Shown here: positions 1 through 7,059 of the stretch, piece after piece | Layout of the letters: each line of letters starts with the position of its first letter | How positions within the stretch are numbered: position 1 is the stretch's first letter | Assembly (NCBI GenBank): GCA_036381495.1 | Contig: DASVCS010000128.1 | Span: 1-19,851 of the forward strand | Origin: DASVCS01 sp036381495 | Lineage (GTDB): Bacteria; Gemmatimonadota; Gemmatimonadetes; Longimicrobiales; RSA9 | Length of the DNA: 19,851 bases | Direction: 5' to 3' | The notes under the pieces: generated by a model | The model's input: the letters and a program-made list of their open reading frames with translations, nothing else | Databases searched by the model: none | What the model was told of the DNA's origin: nothing | Translations under genes and position numbers: made by a program

Positions 1-49
1 GAGGACGTGCCGGCGCACACCAGGCAACACGGACGGCCCTGGAGCTCTC

Positions 50-484
50 CTAGCCGCGAACGGCCGCTGCTCCCCCTCCCAGCGCGTTCGCCGGAGCGCC
101 CTCCACGAGCGCGCTCGTGCAGTGCGGACACCGCGATGCCGCCGCGTCGATGCTCATCTTGCAGTACGGACACACCTTCGTTGCCGGCGCAGCCGCTGGC
201 GCCGGCTCCCTGATGAACAGCTTGCTCATCCGCCACGCCACCAAGCCGATGATGAGAAAGTTCAGCACCGCACTCGCCAGATTGCCCACCCCGAACGCCA
301 CCGGTCCAGCATGCCAGACGGCCTTCTGCCAATCACCCGAGGGCGTCAGCACCGCCACGACCGGCATGATGACGTCGTTCACGATCGACTGTACCACGGT
401 GTTGAGTGCGGCCCCGATCACGAACGCGATCGCGAGCGCCAACGCGTTCTGCTTGATCAGGAATGCCTTGAACTCTGCCCACAT
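50..484 (-). CDS. mscL: Large-conductance mechanosensitive channel MscL with C-terminal zinc ribbon
   Basis: Predicted osmotic safety valve in the inner membrane that opens on membrane tension and releases small solutes. The 144-residue protein begins MWAEFKAFL, the usual amphipathic MscL N-terminus. It has a first membrane helix at about 15-46 with the family-like VNDVIMP segment, and a second at about 63-90. The tail carries two CxxC pairs (CPYC at 105-108, CPHC at 119-122), a treble-clef or zinc-ribbon signature instead of the usual charged helical bundle. I chose the ATG at 484 because MscL proteins start MW. A GTG four codons upstream is possible, but the GTGAGG around it looks like the ribosome binding site of the ATG. 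The gene stands alone, downstream of a repeat-rich spacer. It is divergent from classical MscL, so gating properties cannot be assumed. Family call is firm; the role of the ribbon is unknown. Confidence 0.88.
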   Translation of the reverse strand: MWAEFKAFLIKQNALALAIAFVIGAALNTVVQSIVNDVIMPVVAVLTPSGDWQKAVWHAGPVAFGVGNLASAVLNFLIIGLVAWRMSKLFIREPAPAAAPATKVCPYCKMSIDAAASRCPHCTSALVEGAPANALGGGAAAVRG

Positions 485-503
485 GGACGGCCTCACTGAA
501 TAG

Positions 504-516
504 GGGTGGCGTTATA
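504..516 (-). promoter_or_regulatory. Candidate -10 element for mscL
   Basis: Reading the minus strand, TATAAC (positions 516-511) matches five of six bases of the sigma-70 -10 consensus. It would place the transcript start near 504, about 20 bases before the mscL ATG. A TTGCCA lies further upstream, but 20 bases away, which is too far for a standard -35. This is therefore a weak call resting on the -10 element alone, in otherwise GC-rich DNA. Confidence 0.4.
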
Positions 517-560
517 GTTGGATCGGCGGCGAGGGATGGCAAGGGGAGGAGAGAGCAGAC

Positions 561-783
561 AGCAGAAAGCAGGAGGGACTAGAGGGTTCAGGGTTCAGGA
601 GGCAGGGTTCAGGAACTGCCAACTGCAGGGAAGCAGGAAGCAGTGAACGGCTCCAGCGTCGAGGGCTCTATGCGCGGGAGCAGGTACCTGCTTCCTGCTC
701 CCTGTTTCCTGTAGTTCCTGAACCCTGAACCCTGCCTCCTGAACCCTCGCAGTTCCTGCTTCCTGCTTCCTGCTCTCTGCTTC
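561..783. repeat. Imperfect inverted repeat with GTTCAGG and GCAGGAAGCAG motifs
   Basis: The spacer between mscL and the next gene (485-783) has no credible gene and is dominated by a repeat. The left part (about 561-645) is purine-rich, built from AGGGTTCAGG, GGCAGGGTTCAGG and GCAGGAAGCAG units. The right part (about 688-786) is the reverse complement of these units. One 23-base segment, 590-612, is a perfect reverse complement of 725-747. The right arm has one extra GAACCCT unit. A 14-base perfect palindrome (AGCAGGTACCTGCT, 679-692) sits near the centre. The element could fold into a very long stem and may end transcription of the minus-strand operon. Its right edge runs into the stop codon of the neighbouring FAD subunit at 784-786. 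It looks like a dispersed repeat family, but only one copy is visible here. Confidence 0.75.
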
Positions 784-2067
784 CTACTTCCTCCCCACCG
801 CCCCCACCTCCGGCGCGCCGAGCGGTGGCCGCACCCGCCCATGGGGCCAGGAGAAGAGGAAGCCGCACGCGGGGCCGCAGACGCCGCCCTGGCAGGGGCC
901 CATGCCGATGCGCGTGTAGAGCTTCGCCTGACGGACGCTCCACAAGGGGTCGAGACGCGAGAGGGGGACGTCCTCGCAACGGCAGATGATCGTGTCGGGG
1001 GTCGCGAGGTCGCGCAATTCGGCGCGCGGCGCGAACGCGAGCGACAGACGCTCGGCGAATGCGCGCCAGCGCAGGCGTGCGGTCGCCAGCGAGCGGTCGA
1101 CGGAGGCGGAACGGCCCGCCGCACAGAGACCGGCGATCTCGCCCTCCGTGAGCGCGGCAAGCTCGCCTCCGATCCCCGTAGGCTCGCCTGCTGCGAAGAT
1201 GCCGGGGACGCTGGTGCGCTGCGAAGGGTCCACCACCACGCGTCCCTCGTCGACGGCGCAGCCGAGGAGAAGCGCGAGGTCCACGTTGGGGACGAGGCCG
1301 TACGAGCAGCATAGGATGTCACACTCCTCGCTCCACGTGCGGCGGCCGTTGGTGAGCGTCACTCGCTGCACACGCTCGTCCCCGTCGGCGCGCGCAACCC
1401 AGCAGCCGGCACGATACGACGTACGCGCGAAGGAGGAACGGTAGCGCGCCGCATCGGCGAGCTTCGAGGGGTGGCGCCAGAGCGTGCGCGCGAGGGCGGC
1501 GACGGCGGAGACAGGCGCCTGCTCCACCACGGTGACGAGCCGTGCTCCCGCGTGCGCCATCACGGCGGCCACGGGGAGGATGAGCGGTCCGCTTCCCGCG
1601 ACTATCACGCGCTTCCCGCGCACGTGCATCCCGCCCTTCACTAGCGCCTGCCCGCCGCCGATCCCCATCACACCGGGGAGCGTCCACCCGGGATACGGGA
1701 TGAACAGCTCGCGCGCGCCCGTCGCGATCACGATCGCGCTCGCGCGCACCGTCGTTCTCCCACCCTCGTGCGCGATGCTCACCGTGCCGTCGCCCGTAGC
1801 ATCGCTGACGGTCGCCGATTGCATGCACTTCGCGCCCGAGCGATCGAGGCGGTCGAGCCAGCTGCGCGCGAGGCGCGGGAGCGTGCTCCGCTCGCGGTGG
1901 CGCCACACCTGGCCACCCGGGCGCATCCCCTGGTCCACCAGCACCACGCGCGCCCCCGACTCGGCTGCGCGCGCCGCCGCCGCGATTCCCGCGGGTCCGC
2001 CGCCCACGACTACGACATCGTACTCCACGATGCCCGCCGCTCCATCCGCGCGATCCACTCCGGTCAC
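784..2067 (-). CDS. D-hydroxyproline dehydrogenase, FAD/BFD-like [2Fe-2S] subunit (LhpE/HcnB-like)
   Basis: Predicted subunit of a heteromeric dehydrogenase that oxidises cis-4-hydroxy-D-proline to 1-pyrroline-4-hydroxy-2-carboxylate and passes electrons to the respiratory chain. The 427-residue protein has an N-terminal FAD-binding GGGPAG (22-27), a second dinucleotide motif AGSGPL (157-162), ATGARE (115-120), and a C-terminal BFD-like iron-sulfur module with C362-x-C364 and C392-x4-C397. This is the architecture of HcnB, OoxA and the LhpE-type subunit. The GTG start at 2067 overlaps the TGA of the upstream [2Fe-2S] gene (GTGA) and follows AAGGAG, so translation is probably coupled. Longer in-frame starts exist but would run through the upstream gene. 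Hydrogen cyanide synthase or opine oxidase would have similar subunits; the neighbouring epimerase and semialdehyde dehydrogenase favour hydroxyproline. The stop codon lies in the edge of the spacer repeat. Confidence 0.82.
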   Translation of the reverse strand: MTGVDRADGAAGIVEYDVVVVGGGPAGIAAAARAAESGARVVLVDQGMRPGGQVWRHRERSTLPRLARSWLDRLDRSGAKCMQSATVSDATGDGTVSIAHEGGRTTVRASAIVIATGARELFIPYPGWTLPGVMGIGGGQALVKGGMHVRGKRVIVAGSGPLILPVAAVMAHAGARLVTVVEQAPVSAVAALARTLWRHPSKLADAARYRSSFARTSYRAGCWVARADGDERVQRVTLTNGRRTWSEECDILCCSYGLVPNVDLALLLGCAVDEGRVVVDPSQRTSVPGIFAAGEPTGIGGELAALTEGEIAGLCAAGRSASVDRSLATARLRWRAFAERLSLAFAPRAELRDLATPDTIICRCEDVPLSRLDPLWSVRQAKLYTRIGMGPCQGGVCGPACGFLFSWPHGRVRPPLGAPEVGAVGRK

Positions 2068-2324
2068 GAGCTCCTTCCCGCGCCGGTCTCGACCACCATC
2101 CCCTCGCTGCACGGGATGAGACACGAGCGTTGATGCGGCCGCCCGTTGACGGTGACCCGGCACTCGAAGCAGCTTCCCATCCCGCAGATCGGAGCGCGCG
2201 GCATGCCGGTCACCGAGATGCGAAAGGCGCTGACGCCGGCGTCCATCAACGCGGCCGCCAGCGTCATCCCTGCGCTCACGCGCAGCCGGCGACCGTCAAC
2301 GACTATCTCCACCATTTCGGCCAT
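2064..2324 (-). CDS. D-hydroxyproline dehydrogenase, small [2Fe-2S] subunit (LhpF/HcnA-like)
   Basis: An 86-residue ferredoxin-like subunit that would relay electrons between the two flavin subunits of the dehydrogenase. The cysteine pattern C47-x4-C52-x2-C55-x12-C68 is the plant-type [2Fe-2S] ligand set of the Fer2_4 family; a fifth cysteine lies at 72. It has no second domain, which matches the small gamma-type subunits of HcnABC and LhpBEF complexes. The ATG at 2324 lies three bases after the stop of the DAO-like gene, and a second in-frame ATG is at 2315. The 3' end overlaps the next gene by four bases. The order DAO-like, [2Fe-2S], FAD/BFD makes a three-subunit transcription unit. Substrate is inferred from the neighbouring epimerase, not from this protein. 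Confidence 0.85.
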   Translation of the reverse strand: MAEMVEIVVDGRRLRVSAGMTLAAALMDAGVSAFRISVTGMPRAPICGMGSCFECRVTVNGRPHQRSCLIPCSEGMVVETGAGRSS

Positions 2325-2327
2325 CGC

Positions 2328-3479
2328 TCAGAGACCGGCTGGCTCGGCGGCCGCGGGCATCGCTCGCCCCGGCGCGAAGGGGGCGAGGTCGATCGCCGGC
2401 GTGCGCCCCAGGATTCCGTCGGCGACGAGTGCGCCGGTGCCCGGCGCCATTGTGATTCCGAGTCCCTCGTGACCCGCCGCTATCCACACGCCCGACGCTC
2501 CCTCCCACGGCCCGATCAGCGGGAGTGCATCCGGCGTCGCGGGACGGAAGCCGGTCCACGCGCGCGTCGCGTTGCAGTGCGCGAGCACCGGCATGAAGTC
2601 GATCGCGCGCCGCAGCATCGACTCCAGCAGATCGCGGTTCACCTCGGGATCTCGCCCCACCAGCTCACGTGATGACCCTATGAGCAGCTGCCCGGTCGCG
2701 CGCGGCTGAACATTGAACGCCACCGACGCCCCGCCCAGAGTGTGCGCGCTGTGCAGGTAGCCCAGCTCCACGATCTGACAGCCGCAGAGTCCGGGGTAGC
2801 GATCGGTTATGAGGAGGTGCCCCTTGCGCGGGATGATGGGAAGCCCCGGCGTGAGCCGCGGGGCATCCACACCCGCGGCGTTCACCACCGCTCCCGCCGA
2901 AACGAGATACGCCGCGCCGCCACGCTCGCTTACTCTCACGGTGCATCCATCGATGCTCTCGGCCATACACTGCTCGAGCACCTCCGCGCCCAGCTCCTTC
3001 GCGCGCATGGCGAGGTAGCGCGCCGCGGCCGGTGGGTAGAGCACGCAGTCGTCGGGCACGTGCAGCGCGCCCGGCAGTCCGGGACGCAGATGCGGCTCCA
3101 TCTCCGCGAGCGTGCGCTCATCCACCACCTCGGCCGCGATCCCGTTGCGCGTGTAGCGCTCGCGCTTCTCGTGGACGGCCGCCATCTCCTCGGGGGCCGA
3201 TGCGACCCAGAGCGTCCCGCGCCGCTCGTCCTCGCAATCGGCGGGGAGCTCCTCCGACAGCTCGGCCCAGAGCCGGCGCGAGTACGCGGTGAGCCGGAGC
3301 TCGGGTTCCGAGTCGTCCATCACCACGAGATGACCCATCGCGGCCGCGGTGCTTCCGCCGCCCACGAAGTCGGCGTCGATGAGCAGCACGCGCACTCCCT
3401 CGCGCGCGAGCGCCAGCGCGCACGCCGCGCCCACGACACCAGCGCCAACTATCAGTACGTCGGGCTGGCCGCTGCGCAT
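2328..3479 (-). CDS. D-hydroxyproline dehydrogenase, DAO-like FAD catalytic subunit (LhpB/HcnC-like)
   Basis: Predicted catalytic flavoprotein of the D-amino-acid oxidase (DAO) superfamily, acting on cis-4-hydroxy-D-proline made by the adjacent epimerase. The 383-residue protein starts with an FAD-binding Rossmann motif (VGAGVVG, about 11-17) followed by the LLIDAD strand end. It ends with the characteristic DAO C-terminal region: TGFRPATPDALPLIGP, then AAGHEGLGITMAPGTG, which contacts the flavin. This conserved C-terminus is typical of glycine oxidase, HcnC and HypO. The ATG at 3479 shares one base with the epimerase TGA (TGATG) and is preceded by GAGGGG; a GTG directly before it is the alternative. 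With both a small [2Fe-2S] and a BFD subunit next door, the heterotrimeric LhpBEF-type enzyme is favoured over the single-subunit HypO type. Proline or another D-amino acid as substrate cannot be excluded. Confidence 0.85.
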   Translation of the reverse strand: MRSGQPDVLIVGAGVVGAACALALAREGVRVLLIDADFVGGGSTAAAMGHLVVMDDSEPELRLTAYSRRLWAELSEELPADCEDERRGTLWVASAPEEMAAVHEKRERYTRNGIAAEVVDERTLAEMEPHLRPGLPGALHVPDDCVLYPPAAARYLAMRAKELGAEVLEQCMAESIDGCTVRVSERGGAAYLVSAGAVVNAAGVDAPRLTPGLPIIPRKGHLLITDRYPGLCGCQIVELGYLHSAHTLGGASVAFNVQPRATGQLLIGSSRELVGRDPEVNRDLLESMLRRAIDFMPVLAHCNATRAWTGFRPATPDALPLIGPWEGASGVWIAAGHEGLGITMAPGTGALVADGILGRTPAIDLAPFAPGRAMPAAAEPAGL

Positions 3480-4468
3480 CACCCCTCGGGGAATCCGAAG
3501 CGGAAGGGATCCGCTGGATCGAAGAGGAGCGTGGCGCGCGACGTCACGTACGCGCTGCCCCGGATGAAGGGAATCAGCTCACCGTCGCGCTCCTCGAGCC
3601 ATCCGGTGAAGAGACTCCCGGTGATGCTCTCCTGATGGTACTTCGTCCCCACCGCCAGCTCTCCGCGTGCATGCAGCGCGGCCATCTTCGCCGAGGTACC
3701 CGTGCCGCAGGGTGAGCGGTCGTACGCCGCGCCCGGACAGAGAACGAAGTTCCTGCTGTCGGCATCCGCGCGCGTAGGAGCGGCGCCCAGCTCGATGTGG
3801 TCGATCAGCGCGCCATTCGTACCGGTGACACCGCGCGCGATCAACGCGTCGCGGATGGCGGTGGTGAGGCGCGTCAGCTCCGCGCGATTCGCGAGCTCGA
3901 GCGCGGGCTCATCGAGCTCGGCGATGAAGAACCAGTTCCCGCCGTAGGCCACGTCGCCCTTCACCCGTCCCACGCCCGGTACGTCCACCTCGACGTCGGC
4001 GAGATGGCGACGCGCCGGAACGTTCTGTACGGTCACCGTGCCGTCGGCCGCCAGCTCCGCGCCCACCGTGCCCACGGGCGTATCGATGCGCACCTTCCCC
4101 GGCCCCATGCGCCCCAGAAACTCGAGAGTGCGCGTCACGCCGATCAGGCCGTGGCCGCACATCCCGAGGTAGCCGATGTTGTTGAAGAAGATCACGCCCG
4201 CGGCGGAGCCGGGCTCGATCGGCGGCGTGAGCAGCGCGCCCACCACGGCGTCGTGGCCACGCGGCTCGCAGATCACCGCCCGCCGCAGCGACTCGAAGCG
4301 CTCACGCAAATCCGCCCGCCGCTCGGCCATGGTCGCGCCGGCGGGCTGCGGCCAGCCTTCGATCACCACACGCGTCGGCTCGCCCTCCGTGTGGGAGTCC
4401 ACGACGGTGATGGTGTCCGGCCACGACGGCCCGACGCGATCTGCGCGGGCTGGATCAGAAAGCTGCAC
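3479..4468 (-). CDS. 4-hydroxyproline 2-epimerase (proline racemase superfamily)
   Basis: Predicted to convert trans-4-hydroxy-L-proline to cis-4-hydroxy-D-proline without a cofactor, the first step of bacterial hydroxyproline degradation. Both catalytic cysteines are present: C104 in MCGHG and C254 in DRSPCGTGTSA. This rules out the trans-3-hydroxyproline dehydratase branch, in which a catalytic cysteine is replaced. The MCGHGLIG form, the TVVDSHTEGEPTR start and the GVIFFNNIGYLG strand are close to what I recall of the characterised Pseudomonas epimerase (LhpA/HypE); true proline racemases usually have a different residue after MCGH. Family length is about 310-335 residues, so I used the GTG at 4468 (329 residues). 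A GTG at 4531 would add 21 residues without recognisable homology, and no start has a strong ribosome binding site. The stop overlaps the start of the DAO-like subunit. Confidence 0.9.
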   Translation of the reverse strand: MQLSDPARADRVGPSWPDTITVVDSHTEGEPTRVVIEGWPQPAGATMAERRADLRERFESLRRAVICEPRGHDAVVGALLTPPIEPGSAAGVIFFNNIGYLGMCGHGLIGVTRTLEFLGRMGPGKVRIDTPVGTVGAELAADGTVTVQNVPARRHLADVEVDVPGVGRVKGDVAYGGNWFFIAELDEPALELANRAELTRLTTAIRDALIARGVTGTNGALIDHIELGAAPTRADADSRNFVLCPGAAYDRSPCGTGTSAKMAALHARGELAVGTKYHQESITGSLFTGWLEERDGELIPFIRGSAYVTSRATLLFDPADPFRFGFPEG

Positions 4469-4583
4469 GTTCAAGTTGAGCCCCAGCGTTCGTAGGCGTA
4501 CGCGCGCGCAGAACCGAGACGAGGCGGGCACGACGCCGGCGTTCCCACGCGGCGCGAGGGCCGCGGCGCACCCGCACCCGCCC

Positions 4584-6041
4584 TCACGGATGGATCTGTA
4601 CGGTCCTGATCTCGGTGTAGAACTGCCGCGCCGCCGAGCCCTGTTCGCGACTCCCCGAACTCGAACCCTTCAACCCGCCGAACGGTGCATGCGGATCCAC
4701 GCCCGTCGTGTCTCCGTTGACGCGGACGAGCCCGACCTCGATGCGACGGATGTAGTCGAGTGCACTCTTCAGGTCGCGCGTGAAGAGCGAGGCGCTCAGG
4801 CCGTAGCGCGTGTGGTTCGCGATCGCGATCGCCTCTTCCAGGTCCTCGGCGGGGAAGACCGCCAGAACGGGCCCGAAGATTTCCTCCTGCGCCAGCGCCG
4901 AGTCGCGCGCGACGTCGCGCACCACGGCCGGCCTCAGGAAGAAGCCCCGCGAGAGGCGCTCGTCATCGGGGGGACCACCGCCCCACACCGTCTCTCCGTC
5001 CACGCCTTCGAGCGCGCCACGCACGCGCTCGACCGCCGCCTCGCTGATCAGTGGACCGACGGCCGCGGCCGGGTCATCGACCGGCCCCAGCGGGAGCGCC
5101 GCCACCTGCTCGCGCAGCTTCTCGAGGAAGGCGTCCTCGACCGCCTTCGCCACGACGACCCGACTCGTCGCAGTGCACTTCTGGCCGGCGTAGCGCATCG
5201 CGCCCGCCGCCGTGAGCCGCGCCGCCCGATCGAGATCGGCATCCGCCGCCACGATCGCGACGTTCTTGCCGCCCATCTCGGTCTGGTAGCGGATGTTGCG
5301 CTCGGCGCACACCGCCGCCACCCGCGCGCCGACGGCGCCCGAGCCGGTGAAGCTCACGGCCCGGACCGCTTCGGCATGAAGCAGTGCCTCACCCACGACC
5401 GGACCGGTCCCCAGCACCACGTTGAAGACACCCGCCGGCAACCCCGCCGCTTCGGCCGTCTCGGCCAGCAACGTCGCGATGTGCGACGACGCCTCCGCCG
5501 GCTTCAGCACCACGGTGTTCCCGTACGCCAGTGCCGGCGCCGCCTTCCACAGCGGGATCGCCAACGGGAAATTCCACGGCGTGATCAGCCCGACCACGCC
5601 CAGCGGCTCGTGCAGCGTGAGCTGGAGTGCGCCCTCCGCCTGCGCGGGGACCACCTCACCGACCGAACGGACCGCGTCCCCTGCGTAGTACCGCAGGATC
5701 ACCACGCACCGCCCGACCTCACCCCGCGCCTCGCCGATCGGCTTGCCCACCTCGCGGGCCATGGCGAACGCCAGCTCCTCGCGCCGCGCCTCGATCGCGG
5801 CAGCCCACGCGTACAGATGCTCCGCACGTGCCGGACCCGTGAGCCGCCGCCAGCCCGGGAGCGCCTCGGACGCCGCGGCTACCGCCGCCGCCACATCCTC
5901 CGCCGAACCCTCCGGCACCTCCGCGATCACATCCGATGCATCCGATGGATTGACGTCCGGCACCCGCCGGTCCGCGGCGCCCGCCCGGAACCGGCCGGCA
6001 ACGAAGTTCCGAAGTATTGGACGGTCAACTACGGTGGCCAT
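4584..6041 (-). CDS. Aldehyde dehydrogenase, probable alpha-ketoglutarate semialdehyde dehydrogenase
   Basis: NAD(P)+-dependent aldehyde dehydrogenase predicted to oxidise 2,5-dioxopentanoate (alpha-ketoglutarate semialdehyde) to alpha-ketoglutarate, the last step of hydroxyproline breakdown. The 485-residue protein has the full active site: oxyanion asparagine N157 in PWNFP, K180 in VLKPAEAS, general base E255 in EMGGKN, catalytic C289 in GQKCTATS, and EEIFGP at 386-391. The ATG at 6041 follows GGAG five bases upstream and gives family-typical length; a further ATG at 6062 is less likely. It lies 102 bases downstream of the GntR gene and upstream of the epimerase. Sequence alone cannot separate this enzyme from other family members such as succinate semialdehyde dehydrogenase, so the substrate is taken from context. 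Confidence 0.87.
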   Translation of the reverse strand: MATVVDRPILRNFVAGRFRAGAADRRVPDVNPSDASDVIAEVPEGSAEDVAAAVAAASEALPGWRRLTGPARAEHLYAWAAAIEARREELAFAMAREVGKPIGEARGEVGRCVVILRYYAGDAVRSVGEVVPAQAEGALQLTLHEPLGVVGLITPWNFPLAIPLWKAAPALAYGNTVVLKPAEASSHIATLLAETAEAAGLPAGVFNVVLGTGPVVGEALLHAEAVRAVSFTGSGAVGARVAAVCAERNIRYQTEMGGKNVAIVAADADLDRAARLTAAGAMRYAGQKCTATSRVVVAKAVEDAFLEKLREQVAALPLGPVDDPAAAVGPLISEAAVERVRGALEGVDGETVWGGGPPDDERLSRGFFLRPAVVRDVARDSALAQEEIFGPVLAVFPAEDLEEAIAIANHTRYGLSASLFTRDLKSALDYIRRIEVGLVRVNGDTTGVDPHAPFGGLKGSSSGSREQGSAARQFYTEIRTVQIHP

Positions 6042-6143
6042 CGATCTCCACGTGTGAGTCATTATCGTTCGCAAGCGCCGGAGCCGCGACCGGCTCCGCA
6101 CGCGTTCCACGGCCAAGCAAGGCGGCGCGACCGCCGCCCTCCA

Positions 6144-6884
6144 TTACGCCGCGCCTTCCGTCCGGGCCCGATGCTCGCGCAGGAACTCCGCCAACACTCG
6201 CCCCGCACCCGTGATATGCGCCGTCAGCAGCGCGCACGCACGCTCCACCTCACCGTGCCGCGCCGCCGCCGCAATCGCCCGATGCTCGTCGTTCGCACGC
6301 GTTTCCCCGTGCGTCAACGTCAACTGCATCCGCATGTACCGGTCGCTCTGATTCTGGAGGTTCTGCACGATCCCCATCGTCAGCGGCCGCTCCGCCGGCG
6401 AGAGGAGCGTCGCGTGGAACCGCCAGTTCAGTGCGCCCCAGGCCGCGACATCGCCACGCCGAAACGCCGCCTCGTACTGGTCCAGGATCTCGTCCGCCCG
6501 ATCCAGGTCCGCCTGCTCCATCATCGGAATCGCACGCCGCAGCAGGTCCGCCTCGATCAGCGCCCGAAGCTGGAACAACTCCTCGATCTCTTCCAGCGAC
6601 AACGTCGAGACCACCGCTCCGACATGCGGACTGAACGTCACCAACCCTTCCGCCTCGAGCTGACGCAGCGCCTCCCGCACCGGGATCCGGCTCACGCCCA
6701 GCTCCGCCGCCACTGCATCCTGCCGCAGCGCTGCGCCCTCCGGGTATTCCCCCCGCAGGATCTTCTCGCGCAGCACTTCGAGTGTCATTCCTGCCACCGT
6801 CCGTCGCGCGACCGCCCCTGTCGGCGTCCGGTCGCGCGTCCGTCCGTCCTTCGAAGAAGCCATGATGATCCGTCCCGGCGTCAT
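6144..6884 (-). CDS. GntR-family regulator with FCD ligand domain (FadR subfamily)
   Basis: Probable local regulator of the hydroxyproline genes. The 246-residue protein has an N-terminal winged helix-turn-helix at about 34-95, with the recognition segment LGVSRIPVREALRQLEAEGLV (62-82) typical of GntR, and an all-helical FCD domain at about 100-235 that normally binds a small organic acid, often with a metal ion. The metal positions can be seen as N153, H157, H201 and H223; the first is Asp in most relatives. The ATG at 6884 sits directly downstream of a promoter-like AT-rich element, which suggests a leaderless message. An internal ATG at 6863 is the alternative, preceded by GGGACGG. Its position inside the pathway cluster points to control by hydroxyproline or a pathway intermediate; ligand and direction of control are not known. 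Confidence 0.9.
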   Translation of the reverse strand: MTPGRIIMASSKDGRTRDRTPTGAVARRTVAGMTLEVLREKILRGEYPEGAALRQDAVAAELGVSRIPVREALRQLEAEGLVTFSPHVGAVVSTLSLEEIEELFQLRALIEADLLRRAIPMMEQADLDRADEILDQYEAAFRRGDVAAWGALNWRFHATLLSPAERPLTMGIVQNLQNQSDRYMRMQLTLTHGETRANDEHRAIAAAARHGEVERACALLTAHITGAGRVLAEFLREHRARTEGAA

Positions 6885-6890
6885 GTGGAT

Positions 6891-6919
6891 AAAATATACG
6901 AACGCGCGCGCCCAGGCAA
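6891..6919 (-). promoter_or_regulatory. Candidate promoter for the GntR gene (possibly leaderless)
   Basis: The minus strand shows TTGCCT (6919-6914) and, downstream, TATATT (6898-6893) or TATTTT (6896-6891). Spacing is 15 bases to the first and 17 to the second. This is one of the very few AT-rich tracts in the window. The GntR ATG at 6884 is only 6-8 bases past the -10, so transcription would begin at or within about three bases of the start codon. The surrounding spacer 6885-7059 holds no gene. It also contains a six-base stem, GGACGG (6977-6982) with CCGTCC (6994-6999), without a T-run. The AT tract could also be an autoregulatory operator. Confidence 0.5.
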
Positions 6920-7059
6920 TGACCGCGCCGCTTCGCGCCCGGTCAATGCCGGTCTACGCCCGCGCTCCTACGGGCCGGACGGCTTGCCGCCATCCGTCCC
7001 GATCGTCACCACGTTTACGCCCGCGGGTGCGCGGGCCGGGCCGTGGTCCAGCCGGTGCG

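Noticed and set aside
561..783. CRISPR array
   Set aside because: Units are short, adjacent and inverted between arms; there are no uniform spacers.
784..3479. Hydrogen cyanide synthase (HcnABC) or opine oxidase operon
   Set aside because: Subunit types are the same, but the directly overlapping hydroxyproline epimerase and nearby semialdehyde dehydrogenase fit the D-hydroxyproline dehydrogenase better.
3479..4468. Proline racemase or trans-3-hydroxyproline dehydratase
   Set aside because: Both catalytic cysteines exclude the dehydratase type; MCGHG context and pathway neighbours favour the 4-hydroxyproline epimerase over proline racemase.
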